NCBI GenBank assembly: GCA_037045435.1
Contig: JBAOID010000003.1
Span: 319,770 to 383,769, forward strand
Direction: 5' to 3'
Source: CBDUEF01 sp018063485
Lineage (GTDB): Bacteria; Pseudomonadota; Alphaproteobacteria; Rhodobacterales; Rhodobacteraceae
Length of the DNA stretch: 64,000 bases
The notes under the pieces were generated by a model that saw only the letters and a program-made list of their open reading frames with translations, was not told where the DNA came from and searched no databases. Each line of letters opens with the position of its first letter. The first letter of the stretch is position 1. The position numbers and the translations under genes are program-made. Shown here piece by piece: positions 62,973-64,000 of the stretch.

Positions 62973-63221
62973 GGCATCCTCCGGCTGGCAATTTCATCAC
63001 GCGTCATTGCCCTAACCCTGTCGCAAGGTCAACAATGACGCAACATCCTCGCGCTATTGCCGTGGCGCAGCGCAACATTCTTTCCAATGGGCGACAAGCT
63101 GCCGTGCATTTGCGCCGAACCCCCTTGCATTCCTTGCCGGTGTCGGTTCAGGTAGCCCTATGAGTGGCACAAGGTCATGGTCCTTTCGGGCTGTGACCTT
63201 GTTATTTATGCGAAGAGACCG

Positions 63222-63692
63222 ATGGAAAAAATCCCGATGACCCGCCGCGGGTTTACCGCGCTGGATGAAGAGCTGAAGCAGTTGAAATCGGTGGAGCGCC
63301 CCGCCGTGATCCGCGCCATTGCCGAGGCGCGTGAGCATGGGGATCTGTCGGAAAACGCCGAATACCACGCCGCGCGTGAAAAGCAGAGCTTTATCGAGGG
63401 CCGTGTCAAAGAACTTGAGGCGCTGGTTTCGCTTGCCGATGTGATTGATCCGACCAAATTTTCCGGGTCGATCAAGTTCGGGGCCACCGTGACTTTGGCC
63501 GACGAAGAGTCTGGTGAGGAAAAGACCTACCAGATTGTTGGTGAACCCGAGGCCAATATCGAGAAAAACCATCTGAACATCCGTTCTCCACTGGCGCGGG
63601 CGCTGATTGGCAAAGAGGAAGGCGATTCCGTTGAGGTGAAAACTCCGGGCGGAAATCGCGGTTACGAGATTCTGAAAGTGCGTTTTATCTGA
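63222..63692 (+). CDS. greA: Transcription elongation factor GreA
   Basis: 156 residues starting MEKIPMTRRGFTALDEEL. GreA coiled-coil tip DLSENAEYHAAREKQ (two acidic residues) and C-terminal GNRGYEILKVRF are complete. Binds the RNA polymerase secondary channel and stimulates cleavage of backtracked RNA. An earlier in-frame start at 63177 is not conserved. The 249-base gap to the divergent ETF-QO gene should hold both promoters. Confidence 0.95.
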   Translation: MEKIPMTRRGFTALDEELKQLKSVERPAVIRAIAEAREHGDLSENAEYHAAREKQSFIEGRVKELEALVSLADVIDPTKFSGSIKFGATVTLADEESGEEKTYQIVGEPEANIEKNHLNIRSPLARALIGKEEGDSVEVKTPGGNRGYEILKVRFI

Positions 63693-63715
63693 ATCCAGCG
63701 AAGATTTGGCCAGAC

Positions 63716-64000
63716 ATGACCGAGCCTGACGAAAAACCGATGGATCTGGGGCTATATGCCCGCAGCGATGGCCAATCGGCCATGACGGCAACGGAATATG
63801 TTGCCGCCGGGCTGAGTGGTGTCTGGGTGATCGCTGTGGGGGCCTATGTCTGGTCAGGACCGCAGGGCGAGAGCGTTGTCGGTCTGGTCCTGACTCTGCT
63901 GGTGGTGTTCTTGCCCTTGGCCTTGATCTGGTCGGCGGTGACGACGCTGCGCTCGGTGCGGGCGCTAAGGGCTGAGGCCGCGCGGTTGCAGGCTACTGTT
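63716..64000 (+). CDS. Membrane protein, cut by window end
   Basis: An open frame of 95 codons from ATG 63716 to the end: MTEPDEKPMDLGLYARSDGQ, then two transmembrane helices (LSGVWVIAVGAYVWSG; VVGLVLTLLVVFLPLALIWS) and a helical ALRAEAARLQATV. It lies 23 bases after greA. The family cannot be decided from this fragment. Confidence 0.6.
   Translation, partial: MTEPDEKPMDLGLYARSDGQSAMTATEYVAAGLSGVWVIAVGAYVWSGPQGESVVGLVLTLLVVFLPLALIWSAVTTLRSVRALRAEAARLQATV

Overview
The window is GC-rich, gene-dense chromosomal DNA that reads as an alphaproteobacterium of the order Rhodobacterales (Rhodobacteraceae). The main reasons are an L-malyl-CoA/beta-methylmalyl-CoA lyase very close to the Rhodobacter Mcl1 I remember, a DUF1523 protein, a TIGR02302-type large membrane protein beside lysA, the pgsA-moaD-moaE order, and the argH / small lipoprotein / lysA order. 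I see no rRNA, tRNA, CRISPR array, prophage or intact insertion sequence. Most genes are housekeeping or central metabolism, packed with 1-4 base stop/start overlaps (ATGA, GTGA, TTGA, TGATG).

Layout. 1-7.1 kb: an alpha-galactoside uptake and hydrolysis locus. Binding protein, two permeases and a GH36 alpha-galactosidase lie on the minus strand; an IclR regulator and the transport ATPase diverge on the plus strand around a 19-bp imperfect palindrome that looks like the operator. 7.3-9.6 kb: cold-shock protein, EF-P, and a frameshifted epmA-like EF-P lysyltransferase. 9.7-17.1 kb: pgsA-moaDE, P1 peptidase, a degenerate REP-associated transposase, zinc-ribbon protein, YghU-type GST, L,D-transpeptidase, cupin, panBC. 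17.3-24.3 kb: a same-strand block of poorly known genes (coiled-coil protein, unknown protein, AAA+ ATPase, DUF6638-like protein, two-helix membrane protein, DUF1523), interrupted by a DUF559 nuclease gene with a long inverted repeat. This block is the best candidate for an undescribed system. 24.4-34.4 kb: GMC oxidoreductase, pheT, rpe, pheS, lipase, rplT, rpmI, pyk. 34.6-44.3 kb: an N-formylglutamate amidohydrolase-family protein, D-amino acid transaminase with dipeptide epimerase, mcl1, accA, plsC, ftsEX, a zinc-ribbon membrane protein. 44.3-50.9 kb: TIGR02302 protein, lysA, lipoprotein, argH, TlpA-like thioredoxin, tag. 51-64 kb: degenerate EAL protein, phaAB, ATP-grasp/exporter pair, YdcH, methyltransferase, DUF2007, prenyl diphosphate synthase, ispE, TPR lipoprotein-like exported protein, ETF-ubiquinone oxidoreductase, greA, and a membrane protein cut by the window end.

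Functional links. mcl1 with phaA/phaB points to acetyl-CoA assimilation through the ethylmalonyl-CoA pathway and PHB storage. dat plus the Ala-Glu epimerase, lysA and the L,D-transpeptidase all touch peptidoglycan amino acids. efp lies next to its likely modifying enzyme.

A quality warning: five genes (csp, epmA, pheT, accA and the zinc-ribbon gene) carry seven single-base insertions in total. All are +1 and none are deletions. Because pheT and accA are normally essential, base-call errors are the simplest explanation, but this should be checked before any of them is called a pseudogene.
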